Origin: Alkalibacillus almallahensis
Lineage (GTDB): Bacteria; Bacillota; Bacilli; Bacillales; Alkalibacillaceae
Length of the DNA stretch: 64,000 nucleotides
Direction: 5' to 3'
NCBI RefSeq assembly: GCF_011761495.1
Contig: NZ_JAASRU010000009.1
Coordinates: 1-64,000 of the forward strand
Shown: positions 35,760 to 46,368 of the stretch, one piece after another
How positions within the stretch are numbered: the stretch's first letter is position 1
How the letters are laid out: the number at the start of each line of letters is the position of its first letter
Notes under the pieces: generated by a model
Databases searched by the model: none
What the model was told of the DNA's origin: nothing
The model's input: only the letters and a program-made list of their open reading frames with translations
Made by a program: the position numbers and the translations under genes

Positions 35760-37213
35760 ACTGGCAAGTCCTGATTCCGCTCTTATTATTACTAGCCGTC
35801 ATTTTTATGATTGGCATTTGGTCGAATCGAAAACTTAATCAATCATCGTCTTTTATCAGTGATTATTTCCTTGGAAGTCGCGAACTCGGCGGTTTAGTAC
35901 TCGCGATGACGATGGCAGCGACGTATGGCAGTGCTTCCAGTTTTCTTGGTGGGCCAGGTGCTGCCTATACGATTGGTTTAGGTTGGGTGCTTCTTGCGAT
36001 GACCCAAGTGGCAACTGGGTACTTTATTTTGCTTGTTTTGGGCAAAAAATTCGCCATTGTCACTCGACGTTTTCAATCGGTTACGCTGATTGATTTCTTA
36101 AAAACGCGTTATCAGAGCTCAACTGTTGTCATTATTTCAGCTCTTAGTATTGTAATCTTTTTATTTTCGGCGATGGCTGCTCAGTGGATCGGCGGCGCGC
36201 ATTTGATTCAGTCGATTACAGGCTTACCGTATTTAGGCGCGCTATTTTTATTCGCAGTAGCCGTTCTCGTATACGTCATTATTGGTGGATTCCGAGCGGT
36301 TGCTGTAACAGATGCCACACAAGGGATTATTATGTTCGTCGGTACATTTATTTTATTGATTGCTGTTGTCATTGCAGGTGGCGGTATTCCGAGTATCATG
36401 AATGATCTGACGACGATTAACCCCAATTTAGTCACGCCATTTGGTCATGATGGGCAGTTAAACGCCGCCTATGTAACGTCGTTTTGGATTTTAGTTGGTG
36501 TTGGTGTCGTTGGGCTTCCGCAAGTAGCCGTTCGTGCGATGTCGTATCGTGATGCTCGGTCGATGCACCGTGCATTGATGATCGGGACAGTCGTTGTCGG
36601 CGTGATTATGCTTAATATGCACTTAATCGGTGTCTTCGCGCGTCCAGTTTTACCGGGCATTGAAGTCGCTGACCAAGTGATTCCCATGATTGCACTCGAA
36701 ACACTTCCGCCTTGGGTAGCAGGAATCGTGTTGGCTGCACCACTAGCTGCAATGATGTCGACAGTCGATTCGTTATTATTGCTCGTGAGTTCATCGGTTG
36801 TAAAAGATGTCTACATTAATTACTTCCGACCACAGGCGTCGAGGAGTCATGTAAAAAAGGTCAGTATCGGATTTACGGCTTTCTTAGGCATTATCGTTTT
36901 CTTATTATCGATTAATCCACCTGACCTACTGATCTATTTAAACTTATTTGCATTTGGTGGCTTGGAAGCAGCGTTTATTTGGCCGATTATTTTCGGACTG
37001 TATTGGAAATATGCGAATAAACATGGTGCGATTGCTTCTATGTTAGTTGGTATTATTTCATACATTGCGATTTATCAGTATAACCAAGCGTATGGTGACT
37101 TATTAGGCGTTCACACGGTAACCATACCTGTCGTGTTATCTTGTATAGCTTTTGTAGGTGTTAGTTTATTGTTCAAGCAAAAACCGTATTATTTTGAGGA
37201 GGCATTATCATGA
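35756..37213 (+). CDS. Sodium:solute symporter, PanF type
   Basis: The 485-residue membrane protein has about thirteen segments and SSS-family features: FLGSRELGGLVLAMTMAATY near the N-terminus, the GGPGAAYTIGLG segment, and AAPLAAMMSTVDSLLLLVSS at about residues 325-345. PanF imports pantothenate with sodium, and related carriers take other carboxylates. The operon here links it with a DUF1028 enzyme, so the substrate may not be pantothenate. It overlaps the downstream gene by 4 bp. Confidence 0.88.
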   Translation: MNWQVLIPLLLLLAVIFMIGIWSNRKLNQSSSFISDYFLGSRELGGLVLAMTMAATYGSASSFLGGPGAAYTIGLGWVLLAMTQVATGYFILLVLGKKFAIVTRRFQSVTLIDFLKTRYQSSTVVIISALSIVIFLFSAMAAQWIGGAHLIQSITGLPYLGALFLFAVAVLVYVIIGGFRAVAVTDATQGIIMFVGTFILLIAVVIAGGGIPSIMNDLTTINPNLVTPFGHDGQLNAAYVTSFWILVGVGVVGLPQVAVRAMSYRDARSMHRALMIGTVVVGVIMLNMHLIGVFARPVLPGIEVADQVIPMIALETLPPWVAGIVLAAPLAAMMSTVDSLLLLVSSSVVKDVYINYFRPQASRSHVKKVSIGFTAFLGIIVFLLSINPPDLLIYLNLFAFGGLEAAFIWPIIFGLYWKYANKHGAIASMLVGIISYIAIYQYNQAYGDLLGVHTVTIPVVLSCIAFVGVSLLFKQKPYYFEEALS

Positions 37214-38088
37214 CAAAGATTCCAAATGATCTCGTTGCAACATTTTCAATCGTCGGTCGCGACCCTGAAACAGGGGAGCTCGGCATCGCCGTTCAGTCAA
37301 AATTTTTAGGTGTCGGTGCGGTTGTCCCGTGGGCTGAAGCGGGAGTAGGTGCTATCGCTACGCAATCGATGGCTAATACTGCATACGGTCCAGAAGGATT
37401 GGCTTTGTTAAAAGAAGGGAAGTCAGCGCAGGAAGCACTCGATGAATTAACATCTAAAGACCCTGATCAAGCGATGCGCCAAGCTGCCATCATTGATGCA
37501 AATGGTGGCGTCGCAACGTTTACGGGTGACGGCTGTTACGATTGGGCTGGTGGCAAAACCGGCGACAATTATAGCGCTCAAGGCAATATTTTAGTGAGTG
37601 AAGAAACTGTTACTGCTATGGGACGTGGCTTTGAAGAAAAGACTGGCGAACCATTAGCTGAACGCTTATTACATGCATTGAAAGAAGGTCAAAATGCTGG
37701 CGGTGACAGTCGTGGTAAACAATCAGCAGCACTGTTTGTCGTGAAAGAAAAAGGTGGCTATGGCGGTTATAATGATCGTATGGTCGATGTGCGTGTTGAT
37801 GACCATGTCACACCGATTAAAGAATTGGAACGGATCTTCCGTTTACACCAATTGTATTTCACACGTACCAAGGAAGAAGATATTGTCGACATTGATGATG
37901 ATTTACGAGAACAAATCGTTCGTCGTCTAACGCAATTAAATTATTTACACGACGCAACGGATGTTACGTACCGAACTTTTTATGATGCCCTTGCAGGTTA
38001 CATTCATAATGAAAACTTTGAAGAACGTGAACAACCTGAAGGTAAAATTGATTATAAGTTGTACCAGTATTTAATGTTAGAGAAGTAA
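37210..38088 (+). CDS. DUF1028 family protein (Ntn-hydrolase-like)
   Basis: The 292-residue protein carries the DUF1028 core in about the first 215 residues (ATFSIVGRDPETGELGIAVQ, VGAIATQSMANTAYGPEG, YSAQGNILV). An extra C-terminal helical domain follows at about 215-290. The family has an Ntn-hydrolase-like fold and is proposed to be an amidohydrolase; the reaction is not established. The start overlaps the symporter gene by 4 bp. The pairing suggests import of an amide or peptide-like compound followed by its hydrolysis. A terminator follows. Confidence 0.85.
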   Translation: MTKIPNDLVATFSIVGRDPETGELGIAVQSKFLGVGAVVPWAEAGVGAIATQSMANTAYGPEGLALLKEGKSAQEALDELTSKDPDQAMRQAAIIDANGGVATFTGDGCYDWAGGKTGDNYSAQGNILVSEETVTAMGRGFEEKTGEPLAERLLHALKEGQNAGGDSRGKQSAALFVVKEKGGYGGYNDRMVDVRVDDHVTPIKELERIFRLHQLYFTRTKEEDIVDIDDDLREQIVRRLTQLNYLHDATDVTYRTFYDALAGYIHNENFEEREQPEGKIDYKLYQYLMLEK

Positions 38089-38094
38089 TATATA

Positions 38095-38130
38095 AACCTG
38101 CACGCCTCAATATTAGGTGTGCAGGTTTTT
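38095..38130 (+). terminator. Intrinsic terminator after DUF1028 gene
   Basis: AACCTGCAC pairs with GTGCAGGTT and is followed by TTTTT. Confidence 0.88.
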
Positions 38131-38140
38131 GTATGGACAT

Positions 38141-38280
38141 TTTTCATCGACTAATGGGGTCGGTCTTACCACCGTATGTGGTGGGTTACCATCGAGAAAG
38201 TGTCATTTTCCATCGAGTTCTGGCGCAATACCATCGACTTTATGACATTTTCCATCGAGTTTTGCAAAATACCATCAACT
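38141..38280 (+). repeat. 20-21-bp phased array, word TACCATCGAG (7 units)
   Basis: ATCG (or variants) begin at 38146, 38171, 38191, 38212, 38233, 38254 and 38274. After one irregular 25-bp step the spacing is 20 or 21 bp. It shares the word of the 16.8 kb array. The array fills the 38089-38451 gap between a terminator and the next promoter region. Confidence 0.83.
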
Positions 38281-38451
38281 TTACAAAATTATTGCCCGGG
38301 AAATAAGTCGATTTCCCAAACATAAAATCAGATTTTGAAGAATATCGACAAACCAAGTAATGATTCGTATAAAAAAGACGTTATGATTAACAGATCGACA
38401 GCTAATCATGCTAAACTATGACTAAGATACTTGACGTTTGGAGGAAATGTG

Positions 38452-39297
38452 ATGCGTTTTGTGAGTTTTGAATACAATCAACAATATTTATGGGGAATTG
38501 AAGCGGATGATGGGATCTATTATTCTGAGAAGTTGTTAAGCATTTTTCCGACATTAGATGCCGTGATCGAAAATTATGATGAGCTGAATATTAATGAAGA
38601 AATTAATCAACATATCTCTCGTCATGATGTGACTTTGCTTGCACCGTTTCGTCCGAAGAAAAACATTATGTGTATTGGCAAAAACTATCGTGAGCATGCA
38701 TTAGAAATGACTAATCAGGATGTTTCGCAAATTCCTGATCACCCCGTCATTTTCACCAAATCACCAAGTGCGGTTATAGGGCCGAACACACCTGTCGATG
38801 CACATCAGCAAACAACGTCGCAATTAGATTATGAAGGCGAATTAGCCGTGGTTATTGGAAAGCAAGGTAAGAATATTACAGAAGCTGACGCGTTAGATTA
38901 TGTGTTTGGTTATACGTTGTTAAATGATATTACCGCTCGTGATTTGCAAAAGAAGCATCAACAATTTTTCCGTGGTAAATCACTCGATACGTTTGCGCCT
39001 TTTGGTCCATCGATTGTAACGCCTGATGAAATAGATGATGTTCATAACCTCGCATTGCAAACCTATGTTAACGATGAATTGCGCCAAGACGGGCATACAT
39101 CACAAATGATCTTCGATGTACGTCACTTGATCGCAACCTTATCAGATGGGATGACGCTAGAACCAGGTGATGTGATTGCCACAGGGACGCCGAGTGGTGT
39201 GGGGAAAGGGTTTGATCCCCCGAAGTTTTTAAATCCAGGTGATTCAGTAAGAATTGAGATCGAACAAATTGGTCAACTCGTCAATTCCATTGAGTAA
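38452..39297 (+). CDS. Fumarylacetoacetate hydrolase (FAH) family protein
   Basis: The 281-residue protein has the FAH fold: IMCIGKNYREHALEM at about residue 75, the metal-binding Glu pair in LDYEGELAVVIGK, and GTPSGVGKGFDPPKFL near the end. Members hydrolyse or decarboxylate acylpyruvates or act as oxaloacetate tautomerases or decarboxylases. ATG 38452 follows GGAGGAAAT; the longer frame from TTG 38431 has no ribosome site. The stop codon abuts the convergent gltC stop with no spacer. The specific substrate is unknown. Confidence 0.87.
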   Translation: MRFVSFEYNQQYLWGIEADDGIYYSEKLLSIFPTLDAVIENYDELNINEEINQHISRHDVTLLAPFRPKKNIMCIGKNYREHALEMTNQDVSQIPDHPVIFTKSPSAVIGPNTPVDAHQQTTSQLDYEGELAVVIGKQGKNITEADALDYVFGYTLLNDITARDLQKKHQQFFRGKSLDTFAPFGPSIVTPDEIDDVHNLALQTYVNDELRQDGHTSQMIFDVRHLIATLSDGMTLEPGDVIATGTPSGVGKGFDPPKFLNPGDSVRIEIEQIGQLVNSIE

Positions 39298-40203
39298 CTA
39301 CCAGCCGAATTGGTTGAGTTTTTGATAATAGTTAATGAGAAAATCATAGAAAACTTGCTCAGATGGTGCGACTTCACGGTGTTTAGGTCGCACCATGCCA
39401 ATGGTACGGGTCATATTGGGTTCAACTATATTTAAGATTACCGTGTCTTGGTTGCGGCGTTCTTGTAGTGAAATTTCAGGAAGCAAACTAACTCCTAATC
39501 CGGCAGACACTAGGCCTTTAATCGTGTCGATATCCTCACCTTCAAAAGCAGCTCGAGGTTCAAAGCCAACTTGCCGACATGCATTTACCACTAAATCCCT
39601 CATGATATAACCTTGGCGAAACAACACAAATGGTTCGTGTCGTAACTGATCTAATCGCAAATGCTCATAATTTGCGAAAGGGTGTGTCTTTGGTAAAACC
39701 GCTTGAATATTTTCCGTGAAAAAGATATCCCCTTTTACTTCAGCATGGTTGAGCGGCACAGGAGATGTGAACGCTAAATCAATTTGCCCAACTTTTACGG
39801 CTTCGATTAACTCATGAACTGTCCCTTGTTGAAGTTGGAAGCCGATTTGTGGATGCTCTTTTCGAAAAGCTGCAATCACTTTTGGCAAGGTCTTTGCCGC
39901 TAGACTGGTCGGAAAGCCGAGACGAATCGTACCTGATTCAGGGTTTAAAAACTCGCGCACGTCACGTTCTGCATTTTCAATTTCCGTCATCGCTGACTTA
40001 ATTCGTTCAAGAAAAACCTCACCGACAGGGGTTAATCGAATTTTCCGCCCACCACGAATAAATAGATCTACGCCAAGCTCTTCTTCTAAGTTCGCCACTT
40101 GTCGACTCACTGCTGATTGAGCGACATGTAATTCCGCTGCAGCTTCACTAACATGTTCTAATTCGGCCACTTTTATAAAATATTTTAGTTGTCTTAACTC
40201 CAT
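39298..40203 (-). CDS. gltC: LysR-type activator of glutamate synthase
   Basis: The 301-residue LysR regulator has an N-terminal winged HTH (MELRQLKYFIKVAE, then AAAELHVAQSAVSRQV) and a substrate-binding domain from about residue 90. ATG 40203 gives the GltC length; the longer frame up to 40452 runs through the gltA promoter and is not used. It is divergent from the glutamate synthase gene with 141 bp between start codons, the B. subtilis arrangement. GltC activates gltAB and responds to 2-oxoglutarate and glutamate through glutamate dehydrogenase. Confidence 0.9.
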   Translation of the reverse strand: MELRQLKYFIKVAELEHVSEAAAELHVAQSAVSRQVANLEEELGVDLFIRGGRKIRLTPVGEVFLERIKSAMTEIENAERDVREFLNPESGTIRLGFPTSLAAKTLPKVIAAFRKEHPQIGFQLQQGTVHELIEAVKVGQIDLAFTSPVPLNHAEVKGDIFFTENIQAVLPKTHPFANYEHLRLDQLRHEPFVLFRQGYIMRDLVVNACRQVGFEPRAAFEGEDIDTIKGLVSAGLGVSLLPEISLQERRNQDTVILNIVEPNMTRTIGMVRPKHREVAPSEQVFYDFLINYYQKLNQFGW

Positions 40204-40216
40204 ATCTATCAACCTT

Positions 40217-40243
40217 TGTAAGCGCTTCATCTCAATTTGCGAT
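40217..40243. promoter_or_regulatory. Candidate cre and GltC operator in the gltC-gltA region
   Basis: TGTAAGCGCTTCAT (40217-40230) resembles a CcpA site, and an imperfect dyad ATCTCAATTTGCGAT (40229-40243) has the size of a LysR box. They lie about 20-50 bp upstream of the gltA -35 box. Assignment is by position and shape only. Confidence 0.4.
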
Positions 40244-40264
40244 CGTTTTGATCGAATATATATA

Positions 40265-40293
40265 TTGAAAGCATAACAGAAAAGGACTATGAT
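40265..40293 (+). promoter_or_regulatory. Sigma-A promoter of gltA
   Basis: TTGAAA at 40265-40270 and TATGAT at 40288-40293 with a 17-bp spacer. Confidence 0.8.
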
Positions 40294-40344
40294 AGAAATA
40301 ACATTCTTCTGAAAATTTTTACGACCGAAAGATGAGGTGACACG

Positions 40345-43300
40345 ATGATTCAAACAGGTTATCCAGCTAAACAAGATCTTTATAATCCGCGCGAGGAACA
40401 TGATGCGTGTGGTATTGGCTTTGTGGCACAAATAGACGGTGTTTCGACTCATCAGATGATAAACGATTCAATTACGATTTTAAAACGGTTAGATCATAGA
40501 GGTGGCCGTGGTGCTGATGGTCATACAGGTGACGGCGCCGGCTTAATGCTTGAAATTCCTGATGAATTATATCGTCAACAATGGAATGAAATGTTACCTG
40601 AGAAAGGTAATTATGCGGTTGGGATGGTTTTCTTACCGCAGGATGATACGAAACGTGAAGCGATTAAAACGATGTTCAATAATGTCGTAGAAAATGAAGG
40701 TCATCATGTGATCGCTTGGCGTGATGTTCCGGTCGATTCGAGTGTTATTTCGGAAAGTGCAAGTCATAATCAACCTTATATAGAACAAATTTTTATTAGA
40801 AAGTCTGACGAAACGGGACGTGAAATTTACTTTGAGCGCGACTTGTATTTGATTCGTCGGATTATTGAAAAGCAAATTGAAGCAGATGAAACGGTACAAG
40901 ACGGCCCCTTTTATATTGCGAGTTTATCCCCGCGGACGATTGTGTATAAAGGGATGCTTGCGCCAGAGCAACTTGAGACGTTTTATTTAGATTTGTCAGA
41001 TGATCGTGCCAAGACATCGTTCGGTCTCGTGCACTCGCGTTATAGTACCAATACTTTCCCGTCGTGGGAGCGAGCGCATCCGAACCGTATGTTGATGCAT
41101 AACGGTGAAATTAATACGATTACAGGTAATGTGAATTGGATGAAAGCGCGCGAAACGGCAGCAACATCGCATGTTTACCGCCAACGTCATAAAGATTTGC
41201 TACCTGTCATTGATGAATCATCGAGTGATAGTGGGATGCTCGATCAAGCGTTTGAATATTTCGTTATGAACGGCCGGTCACTTCCTGAAACAGCGATGAT
41301 GATGGTGCCAGAAGCATGGGACTTAAACGATGATATGAGTGACCCTGAACGTGCATGCTATGAGTATTTAAGCTGTCTGATGGAACCTTGGGATGGTCCG
41401 ACTGCAATTGCTTATACAGACGGTCGTCAAATTGGGGCGTCGATTGACCGTAATGGATTGCGTCCTGCGCGTTATTATATTACGGATGATAATCGAATCG
41501 TCTATTCTTCTGAAGTTGGCGTACTAGATATTGAGCCTGACCGCATTGTCGAAAAAGGTAAGCTCGGTCCAGGTCAAATGATTTTAATAGATTTAGAGAA
41601 TCATACAGTGAGTTATAGTGATGAAGTGAAGCGTGAATTAGCGGAGAAACGTCCTTATCGCCAGTGGCTTAATGACTCATTAGTTCAATTGAGTGGTTTG
41701 CCGATGGGGCGCCAAGATGAAGAGGTCGATGAAACAGAATTGCTTCATTTCCAGTTGGCTAATGGTTATACGAAAGAAGAAATGATGAAAAACTTAATGC
41801 CTATGGTCACCGAAAAACGTGATCCGATTGGTTCGATGGGGAATGACACGCCGCTTGCTGTCTTATCCGAACAACCGCAACTATTATTTAATTATTTCAA
41901 ACAATTATTTGCCCAAGTCACAAACCCACCGATCGATGCGATTCGTGAGAAACTAGTTACGTCGACTACATCTTATTTAGGGCCTAAACACAATGTGCTT
42001 GATGATGGTCCTGAGCATTGCAAGCGAATTCGCTTGTATACGCCGATTTTAAAGAAGGCTGAATTCGATGCGGTTATTCATAACTCCCGCAGTGACTTTC
42101 GATTTGAAAAAGTATCGATTTGTTATCCAGTTGAAAAAGGAGCTAAAGGATTAGAGCCTGCATTGGATCAATTATTTAAACGTGTCGAACGGGCGATTAA
42201 TCAAGGTGTTTCCATGATTACGCTGTCCGATCGTGGTCAATCAGCTGAGCAAATCGCAATCCCGTCACTATTAGCAGTCAGTGGTTTGCATCATTATCTT
42301 GTTGAAAAAGGATTACGGACGAAAGCAAGTTTAATCGTTGAAACAGCTGAAGCTAGAGACGTCCACCAGTTTTCGACGTTAATCGGATTTGGTGCTGATA
42401 TGATTTATCCGTATTTAGCGTATCGTTCGATCGAAAAGCTAATTGACGATCAGTATATCGATGATTTGTCGGTCCATGAAGCCTTTGACCGTTACCGTGA
42501 TGCAGCGACATCAGGTATTGTGAAAGTGATGTCGAAAATGGGTATCGCGACCATTCAAAGTTATCGTGGTGCGCAAATTTTTGAAGCGATTGGTTTAAGC
42601 GAAGACGTGATGGAGAAGTATTTCCGTGGGTCAGCGTCGAAGCTAGGTGGCATCGATTTAGAGACAATCGCCGAAGAAAGCTTGACGCGTCATCGCATGG
42701 CGTATCCATTAACACGGAAAACACTGCCTTCGGGTGGTGCTATGCAGTGGCGTAGTGATGGTGAACATCATGCGTTCAACCCGAAAACGATTCATACTTT
42801 ACAACACGCGGCTCGGATGAATGACGCGAAAAGCTATCAACAGTTTACTGAATTAATAGAGGAAGAAAAAGTAACGTTTTTACGTGACTTGATTGAAATT
42901 AATGATGACGATCGTGACGCAATTCCGCTAGAAGAAGTGGAACCAGTCGAACAGATTTTTAAACGGTTTAAAACTGGTGCTATGTCTTACGGCGCTTTAA
43001 GTCAAGAAGCTCATGAGATTTTAGCGATTGCGATGAACCGAATTGGTGGTCGAAGTAATAGTGGTGAAGGTGGCGAAGACCCGGATCGTTTTACACCTGA
43101 TGAGAATGGTGATTTAAGACGTAGTGCGATTAAACAGATTGCTTCAGGTCGTTTTGGCGTGACGAGTTATTATTTAAGTAATGCGGATGAGCTGCAGATT
43201 AAGATGGCACAAGGCGCGAAGCCAGGTGAAGGGGGCCATTTGCCAGGTAAGAAAGTGCACCCTTGGATTGCAAATGTCCGTAAATCCACACCAGGTGTCG

Positions 43301-44859
43301 GTTTAATTTCACCACCGCCACACCATGATATTTATTCCATTGAAGACTTAGCGCAATTGATTTACGACCTGAAGAAATCAAATACGAATGCGCGAGTTAA
43401 CGTGAAGCTCGTTTCGAAAACAGGTGTTGGAACGATTGCAGCAGGTGTCGCCAAAGGTAAAGCTGACGTCATCTTAATTAGTGGTTATGAAGGCGGTACA
43501 GGGGCTTCACCGAAAACAAGTATCCGTCATGCTGGTTTGCCGTGGGAGCTCGGTTTAGCGGAAGCGCATCAAACTCTAGTATTAAACAATTTACGTGAAA
43601 AAGTTCGTTTAGAAACGGACGGTAAATTAATGACAGGGAAAGATGTCGTGAAAGCTGCACTATTAGGTGCAGAAGAATATGGTTTTTCAACAGCACCTAT
43701 GGTTGTACTCGGCTGTATTTTAATGCGAGCTTGTCATTTAGATACTTGTCCTGTTGGAATTGCGACACAAGATCCAGATTTGCGCAAGAAATTTAACGGG
43801 CAAGCAGATCATGTCGTTAATTATATGACCTTTATCGCTGAGGAAATGCGCGAAATCATGGCGCAACTGGGTATTCATTCACTAGATGAAATGATTGGTC
43901 GTACTGACTTATTGAAAGTTCATCCGCGTAAAGCGTCGCATCATAAAGCGAAACAGCTAGATTTAGATCCATTATTGCAACATTCAGATGATGCTTGGCT
44001 TAAACGGGAACGCCCTACGATTAGCCAGTATGATGAAGTGCATATTGATCAAACTGAAATTATCCCGAACGTTCGAGCAAGTCTTGATCATCAAGAACAA
44101 ACGACTCTTGATTTACCAATCTCCAATACGGACCGAACAGTAGGAACAGAATTAGGTCACGAGGTAACAAAACGCTATGGTGAAGCGGGCTTACCAGATC
44201 ATACGATCAATCTCAATTTCACAGGTTCAGCCGGTCAAAGTTTCGGAGCCTTTTTACCGAAAGGTATTACGATGAGCGTGACTGGTGACGCGAATGATTA
44301 TGTTGGTAAAGGATTGTCAGGCGGTAAGATTGCCATTACGCCTCATAACCCACCTTCTGTTCATCGCATGGCCGAGACTATTATTGGTAACGTGACATTC
44401 TTTGGTGCAACAGGTGGCGAAGCCTATGTTAACGGGGCAGCAGGTGAGCGTTTTGCTGTCAGAAACAGTGGCGTTCACGCTGTTGTCGAAGGTGTTGGCG
44501 ATAATGGTTGTGAGTATATGACAGGTGGCCGTGTCGCGATTTTAGGTGAGATTGGTAAGAACTTTGCGGCAGGTATGTCTGGTGGAATCGCTTATATTTG
44601 GAATTCAGATATGGAAGAGATTAAAGCGAAGTCCAATCATGAGATGGTCTTATTTGAAACAGTAGCTGAAGCGGAAGAACAAGACGAATTGAAAGTCATG
44701 CTTGAAAATCATCTCGCAATGACTGGAAGTAAGCGAGCGAAGTATTTACTAAATCACTGGGATGAAGTCGTTCAACAATTTGTTAAAGTCATTCCAGAAG
44801 AATATAAAGAAAAATTACGTCAAGAACGTGAAGAAGAAACCGATACAGTCGTGCAATAA
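40345..44859 (+). CDS. gltA: Glutamate synthase large subunit
   Basis: The 1504-residue protein shows all domains. A class II glutaminase starts at Cys in EHDACGIGF (about residue 22, exposed after propeptide removal) and runs to about 420. A central domain follows, then the FMN-binding synthase domain at about 800-1190 (SGEGGEDPDRF, GAKPGEGGHLPGKKV). The 3Fe-4S cysteines are in CILMRACHLDTC, and a GXGXG beta-helix lies at about 1270-1450. It makes two glutamates from glutamine and 2-oxoglutarate using electrons from the small subunit. ATG 40345 follows GATGAGGTGA. The small-subunit gene starts 21 bp later. Confidence 0.97.
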   Translation: MIQTGYPAKQDLYNPREEHDACGIGFVAQIDGVSTHQMINDSITILKRLDHRGGRGADGHTGDGAGLMLEIPDELYRQQWNEMLPEKGNYAVGMVFLPQDDTKREAIKTMFNNVVENEGHHVIAWRDVPVDSSVISESASHNQPYIEQIFIRKSDETGREIYFERDLYLIRRIIEKQIEADETVQDGPFYIASLSPRTIVYKGMLAPEQLETFYLDLSDDRAKTSFGLVHSRYSTNTFPSWERAHPNRMLMHNGEINTITGNVNWMKARETAATSHVYRQRHKDLLPVIDESSSDSGMLDQAFEYFVMNGRSLPETAMMMVPEAWDLNDDMSDPERACYEYLSCLMEPWDGPTAIAYTDGRQIGASIDRNGLRPARYYITDDNRIVYSSEVGVLDIEPDRIVEKGKLGPGQMILIDLENHTVSYSDEVKRELAEKRPYRQWLNDSLVQLSGLPMGRQDEEVDETELLHFQLANGYTKEEMMKNLMPMVTEKRDPIGSMGNDTPLAVLSEQPQLLFNYFKQLFAQVTNPPIDAIREKLVTSTTSYLGPKHNVLDDGPEHCKRIRLYTPILKKAEFDAVIHNSRSDFRFEKVSICYPVEKGAKGLEPALDQLFKRVERAINQGVSMITLSDRGQSAEQIAIPSLLAVSGLHHYLVEKGLRTKASLIVETAEARDVHQFSTLIGFGADMIYPYLAYRSIEKLIDDQYIDDLSVHEAFDRYRDAATSGIVKVMSKMGIATIQSYRGAQIFEAIGLSEDVMEKYFRGSASKLGGIDLETIAEESLTRHRMAYPLTRKTLPSGGAMQWRSDGEHHAFNPKTIHTLQHAARMNDAKSYQQFTELIEEEKVTFLRDLIEINDDDRDAIPLEEVEPVEQIFKRFKTGAMSYGALSQEAHEILAIAMNRIGGRSNSGEGGEDPDRFTPDENGDLRRSAIKQIASGRFGVTSYYLSNADELQIKMAQGAKPGEGGHLPGKKVHPWIANVRKSTPGVGLISPPPHHDIYSIEDLAQLIYDLKKSNTNARVNVKLVSKTGVGTIAAGVAKGKADVILISGYEGGTGASPKTSIRHAGLPWELGLAEAHQTLVLNNLREKVRLETDGKLMTGKDVVKAALLGAEEYGFSTAPMVVLGCILMRACHLDTCPVGIATQDPDLRKKFNGQADHVVNYMTFIAEEMREIMAQLGIHSLDEMIGRTDLLKVHPRKASHHKAKQLDLDPLLQHSDDAWLKRERPTISQYDEVHIDQTEIIPNVRASLDHQEQTTLDLPISNTDRTVGTELGHEVTKRYGEAGLPDHTINLNFTGSAGQSFGAFLPKGITMSVTGDANDYVGKGLSGGKIAITPHNPPSVHRMAETIIGNVTFFGATGGEAYVNGAAGERFAVRNSGVHAVVEGVGDNGCEYMTGGRVAILGEIGKNFAAGMSGGIAYIWNSDMEEIKAKSNHEMVLFETVAEAEEQDELKVMLENHLAMTGSKRAKYLLNHWDEVVQQFVKVIPEEYKEKLRQEREEETDTVVQ

Positions 44860-44880
44860 CGAGTGTGAGGAGGTGTTTTG

Positions 44881-46368
44881 ATGAGTTATTTACGAGGATT
44901 TATGGAGTTTTCAAGACAAGATCAAGCAACCCGTGACCCAATTGAGCGAATTAAAGATTGGGAAGAATATACCATCCGATTAGACGAAGATGAATTGCAA
45001 AAACAAGGCGCGCGTTGTATGGATTGTGGAACGCCATTCTGCCATACAGGTGTTAGTTTTAATCAATCGGATATTGGTTGCCCGGTTAATAACTTCATCC
45101 CAGAATGGAATGAGTTAGTCAGTGAAGGTGACTGGCAGCATGCATTTGAACGTTTAAAAGAAACAAATAACTTTCCTGAATTTACAGGTCGTGTCTGCCC
45201 AGCTCCTTGTGAAGGATCATGTACATTAGCGATTAATGATGATCCAGTCGCAATTAAAACAATCGAGAATGAAATCATAGAACGTGGTTTCGAAAATGGT
45301 TGGGAACAAGCGAACCTGCCTGAAGTACGTACTGGCAAACATGTTGCGATTGTCGGTTCAGGTCCTGCAGGTTTAGCAGCGGCTGATCAATTGAATCAAC
45401 AAGGGCATACGGTTACCGTTTATGAACGAGATGACCGTGCAGGTGGCTTGTTGATGTACGGCATCCCGAATATGAAATTGGATAAAGAAACAGTAGAGCG
45501 TCGTGTAGAATTACTTGAAGCTGAAGGCGTTACATTTGTTTGTAACACAGCAGTCGGTGAAGATATCACACGCGAGCAATTAAAAGCGGATTACGACGCG
45601 GTTATTCTATGCACTGGTTCGCAGCAACACCGTGACGTTCCAGCTGACAATCGTGACAGCCAAGGCATTCATTTCGCGATGGACTATTTAAAAGACTCAA
45701 CAAAAGCATTAGAAACAGATCCAGATCAAGCGTCGATTCATGCTCGTGGTAAGAATGTCATCGTTATTGGCGGAGGTGACACAGGGGCGGACTGTGTGGC
45801 AACAGCTTTACGACAAGAATGTAACCGTGTTGTCCAGTTTGGTAAGCACCCTGCAAACCCTGATGAGCGTGAAGACGATAATCCATGGCCTTTATTCCCA
45901 ATGACATTTAAGTTAAATTATGGTTACGAGGAATCAGTCGAGGCTTATGATGAAGACCCACGTCAGTATGAAATTTTAACGAAAGCGTTTGATATGGATG
46001 AAGCGGGAAATGTTAAATCGTTACGAACGGTTCGTGTGGAAAAGGTCGAAGAAAATGGTCGATTAGTCACGAAAGAACTTCCAGGAACAGAAGAAGTGTG
46101 GGAAGCCGATTTAGTCTTTGTGGCAATTGGATTTACAGGACCAGAACGTGAAGTGCTTGATCATTTCGGTTTAGAACTAGATGAGCGCGGTCGTATTTGG
46201 ACTGTCGATGGCACTAATGATTACCGCACAAGTGACGAACATGTCTTTGCGGCAGGTGATGCGAGACGTGGCCAAAGCTTAGTGGTTTGGGCTATTCGAG
46301 AAGGTCGAGAAGTTGCCGAGCAAGTGGGTGACTATTTAACAGTGGAAAGTGAACAAATGACGAGCTGA
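44881..46368 (+). CDS. gltB: Glutamate synthase small (NADPH) subunit
   Basis: The 495-residue protein has N-terminal iron-sulfur cysteines ([18 protein letters not shown]), an FAD Rossmann motif ([14 protein letters not shown], about residue 155) and an NADPH motif ([17 protein letters not shown], about 297). It transfers electrons from NADPH to the large subunit. ATG 44881 is preferred because GAGGAGGTG lies 5-6 bases before it; TTG 44878 is in frame. A terminator overlaps the stop codon. Confidence 0.96.
   Translation: MSYLRGFMEFSRQDQATRDPIERIKDWEEYTIRLDEDELQKQGARCMDCGTPFCHTGVSFNQSDIGCPVNNFIPEWNELVSEGDWQHAFERLKETNNFPEFTGRVCPAPCEGSCTLAINDDPVAIKTIENEIIERGFENGWEQANLPEVRTGKHVAIVGSGPAGLAAADQLNQQGHTVTVYERDDRAGGLLMYGIPNMKLDKETVERRVELLEAEGVTFVCNTAVGEDITREQLKADYDAVILCTGSQQHRDVPADNRDSQGIHFAMDYLKDSTKALETDPDQASIHARGKNVIVIGGGDTGADCVATALRQECNRVVQFGKHPANPDEREDDNPWPLFPMTFKLNYGYEESVEAYDEDPRQYEILTKAFDMDEAGNVKSLRTVRVEKVEENGRLVTKELPGTEEVWEADLVFVAIGFTGPEREVLDHFGLELDERGRIWTVDGTNDYRTSDEHVFAAGDARRGQSLVVWAIREGREVAEQVGDYLTVESEQMTS

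Noticed and set aside
40204-40452. N-terminal extension of gltC
   Set aside because: The extension crosses the gltA promoter and start region and adds 83 residues absent from LysR proteins; ATG 40203 begins at the conserved MELRQLKYF.
42353-42724. 123-residue minus-strand ORF inside gltA
   Set aside because: Antisense of a strongly conserved coding region; no ribosome site.
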